30,912 nt of DNA from a virus: positions 1-30,912 of the IMG/VR virus record IMGVR_UViG_3300037502_000754, one strand, 5' to 3'. Every line of letters begins with the position of its first letter. Position 1 is the stretch's first letter. Made by a program: the position numbers and the translations under genes. The notes under the pieces were generated by a model, which ran no database searches, was not told the origin of the DNA, and worked only from the letters and a program-made list of their open reading frames with translations. Positions 29,948-30,912 of the stretch are shown here, in pieces.

Positions 29948-30303
29948 AACTTGCCCTCTAGCGTCAAGCGAGCCGTTTCCCCGAAATCTGTCTCGGAATA
30001 AAAATCTGGCACCTGAACGTCATCTCCGTGTATGTCGGTATACTTATACGGTTCCGCGTAGAAGCGTAGCGCCGCGCGGAGGCGCTCGATCTCCTGCGCC
30101 ATGCGGACCTCGGCGCCGGTCGGGCCTGCGTATCGAGTACGCAGGAAAACGACCCTCTCCAGCACCTCGACGCGCGCGCGGAGGCGCTCGATCTCGGCGT
30201 CGTGATCTTCTGCCGTGACGAAGAGCGTTGACTGATACGCTTCTTCGTTGATCAGCATGTCGGCTATCTCGCGCGGCGTGACGCGCTTGATCTTGTCGCT
30301 CAT
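29944..30303 (-). CDS. MSD-family early protein with two coiled-coil motifs (119 aa)
   Basis: Starts MSDKIKRVTPREIADMLINE in an ATGA overlap. It contains two copies of the array's coiled-coil motif, DAEIERLRARVEVLERV and AQEIERLRAALRFYAEP, then a Tyr/Asp-rich part (YKYTDIHGDDVQVPDFY) and LTLEGKL at the end, near the LALKGVLL end of the neighbour's product. The duplicated coil suggests dimer or hetero-oligomer formation between members of the array. Function unknown. Confidence 0.6.
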   Translation of the reverse strand: MSDKIKRVTPREIADMLINEEAYQSTLFVTAEDHDAEIERLRARVEVLERVVFLRTRYAGPTGAEVRMAQEIERLRAALRFYAEPYKYTDIHGDDVQVPDFYSETDFGETARLTLEGKL

Positions 30304-30317
30304 GGCTTGGACTCCTC
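30295..30317 (-). repeat. Gene-junction repeat, copy 2
   Basis: Differs from copy 1 (29419-29441) by a single base over 23. It spans the Glu-Glu-Ser-Lys-Pro end of one gene, whose GAGGAG codons double as the ribosome binding site, and the Met-Ser-Asp start of the next. Confidence 0.7.
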
Positions 30318-30623
30318 ATGCAGGCGCTCCAGCCCAACCGGTCGCTTCTCTTCGCGGTCGAACGCGAGGACATCAAGCTTCTGCATGGCCTGACGCACGA
30401 AGTGGCACATGTCCGCAGAGCCGTTCATGTGGAATTTCCCGGTTTTCATCGCAGCGCCAAGAGTGGTGAGGAACTCGCGCGCGGCGGTCTTCAGCGCGTC
30501 GCGCTCGGCGCGCAGACGCTCAATTTCGTCGGCAGCATCGACGACAACTGTCATGTCCTCATGCTCGCAACGCGCCATAGCGCGAAGCTGCGAGATCAGT
30601 TCTATGATATCTTTGTCGCTCAT
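30300..30623 (-). CDS. MSD-family early protein (107 aa)
   Basis: ATG at 30623 with GGAGG six bases upstream; in-frame sequence before it is low-quality Cys/Trp/Arg read-through of the previous gene. The start MSDKDIIELISQLRAMARCE is nearly the same as in the 29627-29947 product. It is followed by DAADEIERLRAERDALKTAA and a C-terminal part with HMNGSADMCHFVRQAMQKLD, ending HEESKP. The helical C-terminus has a Cys and His but no metal motif. Function unknown. Confidence 0.62.
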   Translation of the reverse strand: MSDKDIIELISQLRAMARCEHEDMTVVVDAADEIERLRAERDALKTAAREFLTTLGAAMKTGKFHMNGSADMCHFVRQAMQKLDVLAFDREEKRPVGLERLHEESKP

Positions 30624-30907
30624 GACGGACCTCCATCTTGCTGAACGCCAGCAACAGCAGCGAGACACTTGCTGTATGCGTACTCCAACTCCGCCACACG
30701 GGCGCGGAGACGCTCGATCTCGGCAAGCAGCTTTGCCTCCCTCTCGCCGCTCATGCCGAGCAGGCGGTCCTTCTCAATATTCTCAGCGCGAAGTTCAGAT
30801 GCAACTTCATTAGCAGCCTTTATCTGAACTGCTAGCGCCTTTTCTGAATTAGACGTGAAACCATCAAGAGAGTTGAGTTCGCAATATATTTTGTAAAGGT
30901 CGCTCAT
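30620..30907 (-). CDS. MSD-family coiled-coil protein (95 aa)
   Basis: Starts MSDLYKIYCELNSLDGF next to the right window edge, where the ATG sits in a third copy of the gene-junction sequence. Nearly all of the product is charged helix, including KAANEVASELRAENIEKDRL and LLAEIERLRARVAELEYAYS. The gene ends in an ATGA overlap with the next. It belongs by motif and start to the same array. Function unknown; the upstream gene lies beyond the window. Confidence 0.6.
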   Translation of the reverse strand: MSDLYKIYCELNSLDGFTSNSEKALAVQIKAANEVASELRAENIEKDRLLGMSGEREAKLLAEIERLRARVAELEYAYSKCLAAVAGVQQDGGPS

Positions 30908-30912
30908 GGCTT

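Noticed and set aside
1-30912. tRNA genes, CRISPR arrays, insertion sequences, integrase or attachment sites
   Set aside because: No cloverleaf, regularly spaced repeat array, transposase motif or tyrosine/serine recombinase was recognised by eye on either strand.

Overview
This window is a stretch of a double-stranded DNA phage (or prophage) genome. It is GC-rich, very densely coded, and full of start/stop overlaps of the ATGA, TGATG or GTGA type. The virion proteins fit a short-tailed, podovirus-like phage. There is a portal protein, scaffolding protein, a Mu gpT/HK97-like major capsid protein, a head-tail adaptor, a roughly 690-residue nozzle-like tail protein, and three probable internal/ejection proteins. 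I see no tape measure, tail tube or sheath. The host cannot be read from the sequence; the GH108 lysozyme, 3-TM holin and overall composition suggest a Gram-negative, possibly alphaproteobacterial, host (weak inference). The large terminase and most of the portal gene would lie to the left of position 1, and more early genes to the right of 30912.

Layout. (1) 1-6909, plus strand: 3' end of the portal gene, then a run of small and medium structural or accessory genes. These include a repeated beta-type domain family (1606-2127 and 2301-3560), an Ig-like protein, a Trp-rich coiled-coil protein, a DUF6321 protein and very small Lys-rich proteins. (2) 6910-7029, control region: a perfect 13-bp inverted repeat, a promoter-like element, and a hairpin whose 3' arm contains the ribosome binding site of the next gene. 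(3) 7030-10234, head module: a phage GroES-like co-chaperonin, scaffold, two small head proteins and the major capsid protein. (4) 10235-10371, second control region: a rho-independent terminator followed by a second copy of the promoter-like element. (5) 10372-22648, tail and ejection module: a protein made of three tandem repeats, a fibre-like protein, adaptor, nozzle, three internal virion proteins, two small basic proteins and a tail fibre. (6) 22676-26203, lysis module: membrane protein, XhlA-like protein, a calcineurin-like metallophosphoesterase, 3-TM holin and GH108 muramidase. (7) 26181-30907, minus strand, convergent with the rest: DUF7303-like protein, SSB-like protein, ERF annealing recombinase, YqaJ-type exonuclease, replication-protein-like gene, then an array of small related coiled-coil proteins mostly starting Met-Ser-Asp.

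How it works together (inference). The minus-strand operon supplies early functions: replication, exonuclease plus annealing recombination, and host-interaction proteins. The plus strand supplies late functions. Co-chaperonin, scaffold and capsid lie together, so chaperonin-assisted capsid folding may be co-expressed with assembly. The two terminator-plus-promoter junctions would let head and tail modules be transcribed as separate, similarly controlled units.
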